This document shows, piece by piece, positions 23,786 through 37,064 of a stretch of 64,000 nt of DNA; the stretch's first letter is position 1; each line of letters begins with the position of its first letter. The translations under genes and the position numbers were made by a program. Origin of the DNA: Carettochelys insculpta (Eukaryota; Chordata; Testudines; Carettochelyidae); the NCBI RefSeq assembly GCF_033958435.1, contig NC_134138.1, positions 22,017,098-22,081,097 on the forward strand, in the 5' to 3' direction. The notes beneath the pieces are model-generated. The model did not search any database, had not been told where the DNA came from, and saw only the letters and a program-made list of their open reading frames with translations.

Positions 23786-24984
23786 AATAGTGCACATCAT
23801 GTGATATGAGGATGAGGACAGACCACAATACTCCAGAGGGCGGATAATACTCTCAACAGTTCTAGAAGCACAAACAGGCCAGTGGACCCCTAAGCAGACC
23901 AGCTGTGATTTCTCCCATCTGGCAACTGCTGGAGAATGTTACTCATCCAGATGAGCAGACAAACCTAGAGAAAGGATAGTTTATTAGGTAGCACAAATAG
24001 TCCAGTTAAAAATAAGTCCAAAAGATTGGTTTTCCTATTGACAAAGCCAATAATAAAGTAAAGCAATGTTATTTTGGAGTTTCAGAATGGATCGATCATA
24101 ACTGTAAAGTACCCAGTGCCATTGCATCAGGGATGTGCCAGTGCAACTGTTTCCTGAAAGTTTTCTGTAATGGAAGAGATAATTGAGTGCTAGCTTCTTT
24201 ATGTTATTTTACAAGAGTAAACATCATTAAGATAGCGCCTTGGTCCCAAGATAATACTGGCAAAGAGGGTTACATGTTATTGAACATTACAAATCATTCA
24301 TCCAGTAAAAAAAATTGTAATTGCAGACATGCTCTTCCTAAATATATACAAACACACAAACACACACACCCTCTTCCCCAGACCGTAAAAAACTCTATTT
24401 GTTCTTTCTGAAAGTCTACCAGCCTCCAATCTATACTTCAAAAAAGATTAAATATCTTATAAAACTGAGAATCAGTGCTAAAGTTTGTTAAAGTGCAGCA
24501 TTACACCACAATTTTGAAACAGTCTAACTGTGGTCTAATTTATCCTGAAGCAAGATATTATTTATCAGGAACTGACACTACCCTTGGGAGAGATTCTAGG
24601 CTTATGTAGATTGTCATAGTTCCACTAAACTCAACAGAGCTATGATAATTTACACCAGCAGTGGTCCTGCCCACAAATCTTTAGGGGGCCTGGTCCCAAA
24701 CCCATTGATACTAATAAAACCCTATGGGCTTCAGTGAACTGTGGCTCGTTCCCAATAGGCCATTCTCTGATGATGTAAAACAATGAAGGTCCATTGACTA
24801 CATTCTTTGTCTAAATGCACACACTTCTAGGGAATAGAATACAATCTGAAAGTGTACAGGTCAGCTCAGATAGCTATATAAGTTTCCTATTTAAATCCAG
24901 GGTGATGAACAAAGCTGATTAAGAATTTAGCTTCAAGCAAATTAAACTAAATTTCATCTTAGGTGGTACAGCTGTTATGATATT
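23786..24984. other. Unassigned, short CA-rich tract
   Basis: About 1.2 kb without a recognised exon. A short (CA)-rich run lies at about 24,350-24,370. Confidence 0.45.
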
Positions 24985-27668
24985 GTAATAATAATGGTAG
25001 TCCATCAATCTGATGATGACAAATCTGTGCAGATCATCTGTTATTGGTCTTATGGTGTGCCCTCTGGTGACTGTATAAGCCAATTCTAGAGGTGCACATT
25101 TTGCTGCAGATGGTGCATGGGAAGTTTGCAATCTGTGGGTTGTGCATTGCTGATGTTCTGTGACATCGTTCACATGCCTTTTGTAGATGCCGGCAACGGT
25201 CTTCCTCAAAGTCAATGCACGTATTTCTGACTGTTGCACACCACTGTGTTCTGTCACTGGCAGCGTCCTCAAGGTCCCTAGGTTTGATATTGCTGTACTG
25301 CAGATTGGCTCTGATGGTATCCTTGTAGCGTTTCTGTGGACGACCTATACGCCAGATGCCCTGGGAGAGTTCACCATATAGAAGCTGGCGAGGGATTCTG
25401 TTGGCATCCATGCACCTGACATGACTGGTCCAACGTAGTTGTGACTTCATAATCATCATTTCGATGCTTGTCATCTGGGCTGTCTTGAGGACCTCAAGAT
25501 TGGGCACTTTGTCTTGCCAGCAGATCTTCATGATGTTACGGAGGCAGCGCATGTGGAATGTTTCGAGCTGCTTGATGTGATGCCTATATAGTGTCCACGT
25601 TTCACACCCGTACAGAAGAGATGAGAGAACAACAGCTCTGTACACAAGCAGTTTTGTTGACATCCGGATGTTATGGTGATTTAGAACTTTGACACACAGA
25701 CAGCCAAGCACCTGGCTCACTTTGGATATTCGCGCGTTGATCTCATTATCCAGTGATCCATTGCTGGATATGACACTACCCAGGTATTTAAAGTTCTCCA
25801 CTACTTTAAGCCGAGTGCCTTCAATGGAGATACTCAGGACAGGAGCATTTGATCCAGGTGCAGGTTGATGGAGAACTTCTGTCTTTCCAAGGCTGATAGT
25901 CCAAAAAGTTGCGAGGCCTCAGCAAACTTGTTGACAATGTGCTGAAGATCGTTCTCAGTGTAAGCCATAAGGGCACAGTCATCGGCAAGAGTGCCTCAGA
26001 AAAGAGTTTCTGCACTGTCTTAGTCTTTGCATTCAGGCAACGGAGGTCAAAAAGTGAACCATCATGCCATTATTTCAAGTATATACCTCAGTCCAGATCT
26101 TTCATTGCATGGTGAAGGACACGTGCAAAGAACAGGTTAAATAAGACAGGAGCGAGAACACATCCTTGTTTCACGCCGTTGGTGATGTTGAAGGGGGCTG
26201 ATGTGGCTCCCTCAGACGTTACTTTGCCTGTCATGTCATCATGGAAAAGACGTATAATCTGGACAAATCTTCTTGGGCAGCCAAGTCATATTAGAATGGT
26301 CCAAAGGGCCTCCCTGTTGACGGTATCAAATGCCTTTGTCAGATCTATGAAGACAGCATACAGGTGCATGTTCTGTTCAATGCACTTTTCTTTTATTTGT
26401 CTGACAGCAAACACCATATCAGCTGTGCTCCAGCCAGGTCAAAAACAGCATTGACTTTCAGGTAGATTTGCCTTGGAAATATTGATTGTTAGGCAGTTCA
26501 AGGTGATGCGGGCAATGATCTTCCCTCCAACGGAGAGGAGGGATATGCCTCTGTAGTTTCCACATTCTGCTTTGTTGCCTTTATTCTTGAAAAGGGAGAC
26601 AATAATAGCATCGCAGAAGTTCTGTGGTATGTTTTCATCCTCCCAGATGCTGATGATCACGCTATGGAACGCTGCTAGTGCTGCTGGACTTGCCGCTTTA
26701 TATATTTCTGCTGGTATCCCATCTTTTCCAGGAACTTTTCCTGAACTCATCTGGCTAACAGCTTTCTTAATCTCATTTATAGTGGGCGGAAAGTCAAGAT
26801 CTGTCTGGACGGGTTGTTGTGGAATTTCATTGAGGACGTTGTTATTCACAGTCGATGGTCTGTTAAGGAGGTTGCTAAAGTGTCCTCGCCATCTTTCATT
26901 GATGCCCTCTTTGTCTTTGACCAGCGTTGTGTTGTCTGATGAGAGCAATGGGGTAGTCCTTGGTTTAGAAGGTCCATAGACAGTCTTAATAGCACTAAAG
27001 AACATCTTTGAGTTGTGGGTCTCAGCATAGTGCTCAATTTCTTTGGCTTTGCTCTCCCACCAGCTGTCTTGTATCTGACGGAGGTCTTTCTGTGTTTTGC
27101 TCTGAAGGTGCTTGAAATGGTCCTGTTTGGAGGCTGAGGAGGGGTCATTCTGCCATTCAATAAAGGCTTTTCTCTTTACTTCCAGTGCTGAACACATTTC
27201 TTCTTGGTTCTCATCGAACCAATCCTGATGTATTCTTTTCTTTGGTCCAAGCGATGTTATTGCTGTGTCAGTCACTATCTGCTTGAACTGATTCCACTTT
27301 TCAGTTACAGTACCAACCAGTTGACCATGGGATGTTAATTTGTCATTGAGACTCTTCTGAATATTGTTTAAACATTGGGCATCCTTCAGTTTGGCTATGT
27401 TAAAAGTAGGTTGCACATGCTTAAGGCATTTGTGCTGAGAGAGAGCAATGTAAAGTTGAAGAGACATCCAGACTAATCTGTGATCTGTCCAGCACTCTGC
27501 GCCTCGCATTACTCTGGTGATCAGTACGTCTCGGATGTCTTGCCTTCTGACAATGGCATAATCTATCAGATGCCACTGTTTAGACCTAGGGTGCATCCAT
27601 GTCGTTTTGTATTTATCCGCTTGTTGGAACAGAGTGTTGGTAATAGCCAAGTGAGAGCTGAGTGACAG
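24985..27668 (-). pseudogene. LINE-A: 5'-truncated non-LTR retrotransposon ORF2 with C-terminal zinc finger
   Basis: Minus-strand remnant of an endonuclease/reverse transcriptase ORF. In order it shows the end of an APE-type endonuclease (TTWMHPRSKQWHLIDYAIV, then AECWTDHRL at about 27,480), a long linker, reverse transcriptase fingers (GKVPGKDGIPAEIY; ECGNYRGISLLS), palm motif A (FIDLTKAFDTV at about 26,315-26,352), motif B (GVKQGCVLAPVLF), motif C as LADD (25,978-25,989) and the thumb region with LLYGCETWTL. A C2H2 zinc finger CTIC-(12)-HQRAH ends the protein near 25,040. A stop interrupts the frame at 26,439, probably CGA to TGA decay, and frameshifts follow. The endonuclease N-terminus is missing, so the copy is 5'-truncated. 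The 3' UTR is very short and ends in an ATT-rich tail. The clade is not assigned. It is inactive. Confidence 0.93.
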
Positions 27669-28597
27669 GCAGGGACCAAAGTGGATGGACTACCCCTGAA
27701 GGGGTACGACAAGTCCCTCCAACAGAGGTACTAGCCCTCCCTGTACACCCCATACACCCCTACGATATTATAAGCCAATAGTTTAAATATAAATACATAG
27801 GGTTCCCCAGCAAAATGTGTGCTAATTCGTACATCTTTTTAATTCCATGTACAGTTATGTCTTCATGTACAAAAAACGGGTATTGGCGCACTAGAGGAGT
27901 TCATTTGTAGACAAATAGAGGTTGGCAATGGACTGTCACCGAGAAGCTCCACAGCCACACCAGAACATTGTTAGCAAGCACACATTTTACAAACATAGCA
28001 CATTTTGAATTTCTGGTTTATATGTTCCCCCTTTTCACTATGTCTAATTCTTAGTGCAGAGAAGAGACCCAAGGTAGCTACTCACCTTCTACTCAAACTA
28101 CTACACAGAAGAGCTGTGGCCCAAAATGTGACAGTCCCTGTGACCAAAGAAAACTTTTCTGACTGATGAACAAATGCATTCTGGTAATGCCATTTGCGAA
28201 GCCTTCAGTGGAAACACCAGCCTCAGAATTCAGTTTGGAATGAGTTTTACTAGGACACTAAATACCTAGATTATTATGCATTATGGAGAAAATTTCCGAA
28301 AGGACCTAGCGCTTCTAAATTTCATCTCTTCAGAAGTCAATGGGACTTTCTGGTTCCTAACTTCTTGAACTGCTTTTGAAAGTTTTTTTCCCCCAAATCT
28401 GTTTAAAAATGAATATAAGTCACAACCTGCAAACATTTAAATGGGGCAAAAATATGCGTAGACTTTGCTGAACAGTTTAAAGAACAGAATGATGACATGA
28501 ATTTTTACAGTAATTCTAGGCTTTGAGAACACAGGAAAATAAAATATAATTATTAAAAGGAAGCCCTGTTATTACTAATACCAACCCCATTTTGCAT
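27669..28597. other. Unassigned, no gene seen
   Basis: No exon or repeat recognised in about 0.9 kb. Confidence 0.45.
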
Positions 28598-28720
28598 TCC
28601 TGTAGCAATTTTCATCAAAGCATTTCAAAGCACTTCATAAACATCAGTTCATGTAGCCTCTCACTAGTCCTGTCCACCTGGCATTTCCTCAGTCTTACAG
28701 TTTGAGACCTCGAGGTGTGA
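28598..28720 (-). mobile_element. MIR/CORE-SINE-like fossil, antisense (weak)
   Basis: 'gtagcaattttcatcaaagc', 'tttcaaagcacttcataaac' and 'catttcctcagtcttaca' resemble the core/tail part of old amniote CORE-SINEs in reverse orientation. Confidence 0.4.
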
Positions 28721-28854
28721 GCAGGTTAGACACTGACAACACACAAGCAGTTCTGCTGATTTCAGGGCATAAGGGAATGGTCTAACACTGATGATGTTTC
28801 TTTATGCTCCTATTCTTTTTTGTCTATCCTAGGCTATTGTAAGTAACCTGCTAC

Positions 28855-28932
28855 TGGCTGACCTTACTGCTAGGGGTCATGGTGGATTCACTGGCAATTT
28901 TTAATTCAGAAACAGATTTTATGTTATAAAGA
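28855..28932 (+). mobile_element. CR1-like LINE fragment (older subfamily)
   Basis: 'catggtggattcactggcaa' followed by tttttaattcag and gatcagacta matches the 3' region of an older CR1 subfamily (relatives read 'gtggattctccatcactgg... gatcagactagatgatc'). Confidence 0.6.
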
Positions 28933-28934
28933 TC

Positions 28935-29130
28935 AGACTAGTTCAGGGCTGGTGACCTTTGGCTTTTGGACTGTCAGGATAAACCACTGGTTGACCCTGA
29001 GACTCTTTCTTTACCTTCTGCATCTGCAGGTATGGCAGTGCACAGCTCCTATTGGCCATGGTTTGCTGTAGCTGGCCAATGGGAGTTTTGAGAAGGACAT
29101 CCAGCCCTGCATTGCTTCCCATAGCTCTCA
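28935..29130. mobile_element. Half of a palindromic hAT-like MITE (tentative)
   Basis: The order 'ggtgacctttggctttt', 'ctgtcaggataaaccactgg', 'tctgcaggtatggcagtgca', 'cagctcctattggccatgg' and 'agctggccaatgggagttt' is the left half of a palindromic turtle element that I associate with hAT-type MITEs. The right half is not present. Confidence 0.5.
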
Positions 29131-29679
29131 CTGTCTAGAAACGATCTCTTTTGGCTTTGGCCTCTGTGAATCTTCTTGTTTCACCAACAATAGAGCACCA
29201 CTGAACCCTATGCAAATAGCCACAGTGACATCTGAAACAGAAGTATTAGCATTCAGTTCAGAGGAGTTTTTAACAATACGCTCTGAGGTGTTGAGGGTTC
29301 ATTTTACATCTGCAGCAAATTTGCTATGTGATCCGTTGATGGGTTGCAGATGGTACCATGAGCCACTGTTTGCAATAGAAGTAACAATCATGGTCACATT
29401 TTACCACATTAAAACAATTTGCTTGGGTGGCAATTACGCTTCAGTAAACTGTGCTGCCTCACAGATGCTATGTGAGCTGTCTGACAAGGGAAACTTTAAA
29501 AGAGGCAGCATCCGCCTATGTCTGCCTGGGAGTGAGCGTTTGTGCTGTGCTAAGCTGATGAGAAGCGAGATGCCAGCTGTGATCAGTTTTGGAGAAAAGT
29601 CTATTCTGTTGTGGAGGACTAAGGGAAGAGACACTAGGATATTGTGCTGACTACTACTGAAATATTGTTTCCAGCTTTT
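29131..29679. other. Unassigned; 146-codon frame without motifs
   Basis: A forward frame at 29,210-29,650 is open for 146 codons, but it shows no domain, no signal peptide pattern and no conserved motif I know. I treat it as chance. Confidence 0.35.
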
Positions 29680-29960
29680 GTGTCAACACTTTAAAAAGAT
29701 CTTGCCAAATTGGAGGGTATAGCTACAAGAATTATTTGAGATCTGGAAAACATACTTTACAATGAGAGAATTACAGAGATTGATGCTGTTGGCTGCACAA
29801 AAGAAGATTAAGAGATGACCTAGAACTTGATCAAAAGTGCCTACAGAGGAATAAGATATCTAATACTACAGGAACTTTTAAAGTAGCAGACAAGAGCATA
29901 AGATCCCATAGTGGGAAATTAAAGGTAGAAAAATGTTTGAACTGGAACAGTAAGGACAAA
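29680..29960 (+). mobile_element. CR1-like LINE 3' fragment (older subfamily)
   Basis: 'gatctggaaaacatacttta', 'caatgagagaattacagaga', 'gaagattaagagatgaccta' and 'ataagatcccatagtggg' follow the C-terminal ORF2 to 3' region of an older CR1 subfamily. Strongly diverged. Confidence 0.6.
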
Positions 29961-30094
29961 CTATCATTGGACAAGTGTATGAAGTATTGTGGTAGACTTT
30001 CCATCACTTGGTGTCTTTATAGTAAGACCAGATATCTCAGTAAAAGGTATATTGTAGGTCAGACACAAGCTATTGGCCTTGAGTCAGGAACTAC

Positions 30095-30289
30095 AACAGA
30101 ATGCCCCCCGCAGGATTCTGTCAACAGAGGCATTCTGCCTCATGGGGGAATGTCAGAATGCTGTCAACAAAAGTGCCACATTCTGTCAATTTACTGTCAA
30201 CAGAATTCATTTGTAATGTGGACATTCCTCAAGTTTTTTTTGACAACGCACCAGTTTTGTTGACAAAACCCTCCAGTGTAGACATAGCC
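30095..30289. mobile_element. TGTCGACAG-type MITE, partial
   Basis: Carries 'gattctgtcaacagagg', 'ctgtcaacaaaagtgcc' and 'ttttgttgacaaaaccc', and ends with a clean agtgtagacatagcc terminus. The 5' boundary is unclear. Confidence 0.72.
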
Positions 30290-31414
30290 TTGGCGTCCCT
30301 GTAGCTCAGTTTTTCAGAAATAAAATCCATCCTTTCACCGTTCACTTGTCTGTTGAGACTGTATGACTTTTTGGGTCAGAGACACTCACTGTATGTACGT
30401 TCAGTGCCTAGCACAATAGGACCCTGACAGCAGATGGCACTGAACATACATACAGCAGATGGACTTCTAGTTGCTACTCTAATACAAATAATAATTGGCT
30501 ATAGGCAATGGACACATCGTAAAGTTTCTCACAAACTTTTTTTCTTCATATTGGCAGATCTGACTGGTACCCACGATGTAGTCCTTATTTTAATTGTACA
30601 GAGTATTTCACAAGTGGGTGGAACATTTTCCAAACAGAGGACAGGTATGATTTTCTAAGGAAAACAGGAACACAAATCCCACTGAAAATAATTAATATTC
30701 AAGCTCATGATACCTTGGCTACTTTCAAAAATTGCAGCTGTTTAACTAATACTTAGTAACATAAGTTTCTTAGAGGCCTCCTGGGTGATTGAGTTCAGTC
30801 CCCTGATATCACAGGCATAGCTTGCTGTTGTGTGATCCCTTAATAATGAGGCAGGTTTTGGAGCATGACTTACGGAACCCAAATATAACTATGAACAAAT
30901 CCCAAATAAGATGTTTTCTATGCCCTCATCTTAGCAGAATGTTATCTCTGATTCCAGAAGCTCATTACACATACTTACATAATCACTCTTCAAGAGCTGC
31001 TGTAAGGTAGGTTGTATGCTGCTCAGAAAGATAGACAAAAAGGTTCATTTTGTGATTCATTTTAAAGTGTAGTAACTGTCATTGTGAATCAGCTACGTGA
31101 CCTCCAGAAGAGAAAAGTCCCGTAAAAGTTGCTAAAATGAATTTGACAATATGTTTTTGTTACCAGTTATCTTGCTTGAGATACCAGCTCTTGCTGGCAG
31201 AGCTAAAAATGCAACTTCAGGCAGTTATTATTTTTAAATGGCTTTTAAACATGACACAAGGCAAAAAGTTTGTTGACAGTGAAGCTCATCTGCCGCAGTT
31301 GTTGGACCGAGATTTTAGTGGGTATAAAGTGACACATTTCCACTAAAGTTATATGGAGTTACACAGCTTTACGTCAGCTGTACAGCTGGATAAAGAGATA
31401 GCCAGAGGCTAGCG
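30290..31414. other. Unassigned, no gene seen
   Basis: No exon recognised in about 1.1 kb. A weak CR1-tail-like phrase lies near 30,745-30,830, too diverged to call. Confidence 0.4.
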
Positions 31415-31625
31415 GGGAGGGATCGCTCAGTGGCTTGAGCATCAGCCTGCTAAACCTAGGGTTATGAATTCAATCTTTGAGGGGGCCATTTAGGAGTCTG
31501 GAGCAAATAGATTTAAAAAAAAAAAAAAAAAGAGGGCTGATGCTTGGCCCTGACAAGAGGACAGGGGACTGGGCTTCATGATCTCCCAAGATGCTTTCTA
31601 GCTCTATGAGATGGATACCTCCATG
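31415..31625 (+). mobile_element. tRNA-derived SINE with CR1-like tail
   Basis: The head ggggagggatcgctcagtgg is box A-like. It is followed by 'gcctgctaaacctaggg', the box B-like ttatgaattcaatc, and a tail 'ggggactgggcttcatgatc' resembling the CR1 3' UTR. This head/tail combination is that of the cryptodire turtle Pol III SINE, whose tail is shared with CR1. A 17-base A-run (31,515-31,531) has expanded inside it. Confidence 0.85.
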
Positions 31626-32345
31626 TATTTATACAACAAGGAACAGAGCATAATAACGATCACCATAAATAAAAACTTAATGATATTGGCTGGGGGCTTT
31701 CTAGAAAATGGACCATGATACAGTGTTTGGAGCAGGGGGACTGGACTGGCCTCAGGGTCTCCCAGCTGTCAGGTAAGTGCCCAGCTATGGGCCACAGAGT
31801 CATTAGTCCTTGCTTTGTTTTGCTCTGGTCCAATGCTTTAAATCGGCTTTATCCAATACACTTCCCACACGTGGGGAATGGGGCAGTGCAAGGTGATGAA
31901 ATGCAGCCCAGTAGAGCTGCACATGTGGGGTGCCCCTTCACCTGTTCCATGCACGTGCCACACCACAAGTCCATGGCAGCAGTGGAGGAGGCAGCCCCTG
32001 CAGCCCTTTTCCTGTGCAGCTCCTGGTGCTTTGGCCAGGAGCTGCATGCTCTGCCTCTTGACACTGCCCCAGTGTGGCTCATTCACAGCAGCAACTTCCT
32101 GGTGTGGCTGTCAGAGCTGTGTGGCTCGGGGCTGGGCGGCTCTGGCAGGGCAGCTCCAGTGAGGCAGCTCCAGTGAGTCACCAGGGGCAGGGAGGGGTAG
32201 GGAGCCTGGCTGGAGGGGGGCGGTGCCTGGGAGGGTGTGGAGGAGGGCTGTGGCGATTGGAGGACTTCCTTTTGGAAACAACTGCTTTAAATATTTAATC
32301 CACAAAGGAACAGCTTGAACAGGAGAGACTGAGGGCTCTCCTTAT
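31626..32345. other. Unassigned, GC-rich from about 31,730 to 32,280
   Basis: A GC-rich patch gives open frames of 70-153 codons on both strands, all rich in Cys/Ala/Gly/Ser/Leu and without recognisable domains. It is probably repeat-derived, but the ends could not be located. Confidence 0.4.
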
Positions 32346-32500
32346 TAGAATATCCTATAGCTCAGTGGTCAGTGCAGTCCCCTGAAATGTGGCTGAGTCA
32401 GGTTTAAACCCTTTCTCCCCCTCTGCCGGAGAGTAAGGCTTTGAAGCTGTGTCTCTCACATCACAGGCAAGCGTGCAACTGCTAGGTTACAAGAGATAAG
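32346..32500 (+). repeat. tRNA-derived SINE-like element
   Basis: A good box A (tatagctcagtggtcagtgc) is followed at tRNA spacing by the box B-like aggtttaaaccc. The downstream part 'ggagagtaaggctttgaagc' and ctctcacatcacagg is familiar from a tRNA-derived turtle repeat. The acceptor stem is not intact, so it is not a tRNA gene. Confidence 0.6.
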
Positions 32501-35500
32501 GTATGTGGGTGTGATTGAGCACTCTTGTATTCACACCCTCAGCACTAGTGTAATAATCTTTGTACAATACATGCTTTTTAATGCATCATTAAAAAAACAA
32601 CCAATAAGGCTTCCCCCATTTAGCTGTCTGCCCCCTTAAGTGCTATATATACATATTATTTTAAGTGTTTTTAAAGATATAAAGATATCACGTGTGTCTT
32701 ATGGTTGACACAATCATTTTCCTCTCCTGGATACGGTAGTCTTGGCAAATAGCATCCTTCTCACTGATTGGCAATTCATAAGGTATCATTTACATCTGTC
32801 CCTTTGGGCAGTAATCCTAAGGATTTTTTGCTCTTTGACCAGTCAAATTCTGCTTGAGTTTCGTCCTAAGTATAAAAACAGGTAGGTCTAAAAGTAGGGT
32901 TGCATGATTTGCTGACCGTAAACAAGGTAGTAGTGTCAATCAATACCAGGGCACCAAGGCAATCAGTCCTTGCATCCTTAGAGGATTGTTACTCATGTTT
33001 GCTATTGTACATACATACAGGTGAGGAGAGGAGAGGTAATCAGCTGTGATTCCCAGATGGTGTGATTCATAAAGTAGCATTCTCTGTTTAGTAGGCTTGT
33101 GGTAAATTTACCTGGGGATGGATATACTTCTGCCCTGATTCCAAAATATACCAAAGTACATGCCTAACTTTAAGCATGTGAGCAGTCCCACTGACTTCAT
33201 GTGTGGCTTTCATGCTGATGCTACTCCGTGTGTGTACATAGATCACACACATAAGTCCCATCTATTTATTGATTAGGTGGGTTTATAACTTGTGTATATG
33301 TCCATGTGTACTTAAACACAGATCCCCGTTTTACTTACTGACTCCATTTTCTCCCGTGTTATTGCCTTGAACCTGACACGTAAATGCAACATTATTGCTT
33401 AAGCTGCTTGATATTGGCTGAGCAATGGAGACTTATGCTACAGGCAATAATCCTGCTTTGGGTGGTGAGGGGCAGGAGACCCCCATCCCTCATATTCTGA
33501 AGGAGGTTTAAAGTCCAATTCTGGAAGATGCTGAGCATCCTCAATGCCCAGTGAAGTTAATAGGAACTGAACTTGGTCAAGCCTTGTATGATCACACTCC
33601 CAGTCACCAAGGTCAGTCCTTGATGTCATGTGACATCTCCAAAAAAGGCTTTGATGTGCTCTTGTATTGTTCAGGACTCAGAAAGAATGGGCCTAGCATG
33701 ACCTCAGGAACTATTAATACACTCAGCTCCAGTTGATTCCACTGGGAGTGGTGCAGGTGCTTCTGGGATCAGAATCATGATGAGTGAGTCAGAGACTGAA
33801 CTGAACGATCTGATTACAGCCACTGTAGTGAATGAACATCAGCCATATCATATAAGTCTTCCCTTTTAACACTGATAACAGTAGTATCAAGGATGAAGCA
33901 GTTTCCTTCTGGGAGGATGATGGCACCTAAGATGGAAGCAGAGCATCTGTAAAAGAACCACAGTAACTAACAAGTAAGTGGCACAGAAAAAGTGAGATGC
34001 AGCTCTGAAAAAACAAACATTTTTTGTCACTGTAGCTCATGTTATTAAATGGCTCAGCCTAGATACAAGCAGGATGATATAAGCGGTTTTGGAAGAAGCC
34101 TTGTAAAGAGAGAGGATGGAGTCCTCAGTTACATCTTCATCAGCTACATCCTGCAGGTGGGTCAGGGTCTTCCTGGTGAAAGGGAATGATGTAGACTAAA
34201 TGCATTTGCAGATCTACAACATGATGCTTTTGGGTAACATTTCAGGGACCAGCACTCTCCTGAGTTAAAAAAAAAGGTGTGTTGAAGATTTGACAGTGGG
34301 GGTCTGATTTTCCTGTTGAATGTAGAGGAAAACTATTAATTATGAAGAATAGTCACCTTTTTTCTACATCTGGCCCCCAATTCCTCAGCAGTCGATACAT
34401 TCCAAGTGCAAATCAGCACAGAGGGGATAATCATTCTCCTGTGCACCAGCTAGATGGATTTATTCAGGAAGCTTCTGTGGGGGTAGCAAGGAAGAAGAAA
34501 TCCTTGTCCATAGGCAGTGCAGTATAGTGCTAGAGCTACAGGATTGCCTTCTGCTGTCGAGCCCTGTGGCTTGCTGTGGACTTATCTATAGGTAGTCTGC
34601 ACCTCTCCTAAGAGACCTATGTTATGCCCTTCCAAATCCTAATGTGTGAGTCATAACGGTTCTTGTGCACAGTCCCTAGAACTTGGCCATGACTTCAAGA
34701 ACAGCCCAAGTCAGATACAGATAGGGCCCTCTGTGGCTGTGGAAGAGAGACTTGGATTGTTAATGTGCTAGTCTGAGCATCCAAACTGGGCACTTACCTG
34801 CCCTAGGCAGGTGAACAGGTTTGAAGATTATGCAGGATACGTTCAATATGGAGATATGACAGATCCAGTTCATTTGCTGGATTCAGGGACCACTTGTCTT
34901 AAGAGACCAATCAAATGACCAACAAAAATGTGGCTGTTTGTCTTTGGCAATTTTTCTAATATGACTAGAGCAGAGCTAACCTCAGTACATTTCAAGATAC
35001 ACTGGGGTGTCTCTGAAAAGAATGAGTTGAAAAAGTAGAGCTATGTGAATATCCTACAGGAAACACATTTACTCAACAACATGAACGATTTCAGCTATGC
35101 CAGTTAAGCTTATATATTCTTATGGTATTGCTTCTCTTCCCTGTCCGAGTGAAGCTTGTGGGGATGAGAGGTTCTGGAGAAGATCACGGTGGATTCTAAT
35201 GTTAACATTCCCTTGCTGTCTGCATTCGATGAATTGGGTTCTAGATATTTTTCCTTTGGCCAGTAATAGAGTAAAACTCAGCCCCCTCCCTTTCTCTTGC
35301 TCCCCAGACAGCTGGAGCAGCTGCATAGAAAAGCCAGCCTTTTGTTGCCACCCAAGCAAGATGGCATCAATCCATATGGACTCTGTTGAACTAACTTTAG
35401 GGGAAGCATCACATCCTACCTCTGTGTTCTGCTGGCGTGCATTGAGATGAGCTATTCCTATCAATTATGAATAAAAGTCTCACCATATCATCCCAAAGCC

Positions 35501-37064
35501 TAACACATGGTCAGCCTACATCTGCTAGAATTAACACTAGGGTTGTATTCAGTTAGACAGTCCTGATACAAGCTGTGTCAAGGGCTCACAACCTTCACAG
35601 GTGCAGTAGTATGATAGGGTTAACCACCAGCTACAGGGATGCTTCAAACATTTCCCATGCCTACAGCTATAGAAGAAAATGCCCCTTCAGGCTATATTTT
35701 TAATGATCACAGTGGCTGGAAACTACATCTGAGTAAAACCCAGTAGAATTATTTTCCAGGGGTTAACTGAGCATTTTTTATTCATGTTCCAAGAGTTCTG
35801 TATTTGAATGAAATAAAAAAAATCTTCTTTTATAAAAACCTGATCCCTAACCACAAATCTCTTGCCTGTGCTCAGTCTGGAACCAGGCAAGAGCAGGGAG
35901 TAAGCAAAACCATTAACTGGTTAAGGTTTGTGGCTCAGATATCTTAAAAAGTTTGTAAACTTGGACAAAATTTTGGATCAAATATGACAAAACAGGATCA
36001 ACTTCCTAAAGTTAGTATACACTAGGTGGGATAAATGCAAACTGCTGCCACATTCCACCCAGTTGTCCACACACTCTACTATTTGTCCCTTATTAATGAA
36101 CAGCCACTTTATCATTCCATGTCTATTGTCTCCTGATCATCCAAATCCTCATCAGCTTTGGCTGCTGGCAGGTGAGGTCTGATGCAAAGGCAATTAAATG
36201 AATGGGAGGATTTCCACAGACTTCAATGAGTTTTGGCTATTGTGCACTGATGCTGCTATTAACAGGTTAATCCGTGTTTCACTGTTGCCTGGTTTCATAA
36301 CTGTTTGTTTCGTCCACCTGTCGGCCTTTGTCTTGTGCCAAACTGCATATTTTTGGGCCAAGTACTGGGACTTGGAAAATCAGTTTCATAGCTGTAAACC
36401 AGACATAAGGCTGTTCTTTATCTCTGAAATGTCTCCTTTTTGAATATTAAACAACTTATCTATTTACTGTGTATTTCGACTAGCTAGTTACTAAACCATA
36501 CAAAGAGGAAGAAGACCTGGTAATCTGACTGCAAAGTGGTGCAAAATATTTTAAAGCATTAATATGACACATGCAGCCCTAGGAATCCTCACTTAGCGAG
36601 AATGATGAACCTGATTATTCCTCTAAGTCTGGCTTTTCACACACAGGCATGTTACTGGGGATAGCAAGGTTACCCTTTCATTTTCAAATTATTTATAGCG
36701 GCTTTGCACACTGAGAAGTCACATTGCACCAGCAATCAGCAGTTCTGAGCTTTCAATTAACATTGTGCCATTTAAATGGCAGTAAAAATGAAATGGTACA
36801 GCAGATTTGAAAAGAATCTGAAGACAGGTGCAATTACACTCATTTTTATTTCAGACACTTACGTTTTAATGCCTTTTATAGGCACGCGAATAAATGAATT
36901 ATACAGCATTCACAACTGTTGGGAATTAATTTGTACTCTTCCAGAGAACTCTTAGTTTTTTACAGACAGCTAAGGGAATCATAGGCACTAAAGGAACCAG
37001 CTGTTGGCAATGGTGTTCCAGTGATTCCAGGTACACTACCAGGAAATTATAACAACTGCCCTGG
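32501..37064. other. Unassigned, no gene seen
   Basis: About 4.6 kb without a recognised exon or well-preserved transposon. Overlapping open frames on both strands at 35,097-35,464 (up to 117 codons) have no motif. A GACTTCA-type old repeat trace lies near 33,520. Confidence 0.45.

Noticed and set aside
29210..29650. 146-codon forward frame
   Set aside because: No motif or homologue recognised. It lies between old repeat fragments.
31736..32305. Overlapping frames up to 153 codons on both strands
   Set aside because: GC-rich low-complexity DNA, with composition like other repeat-derived frames in the window.
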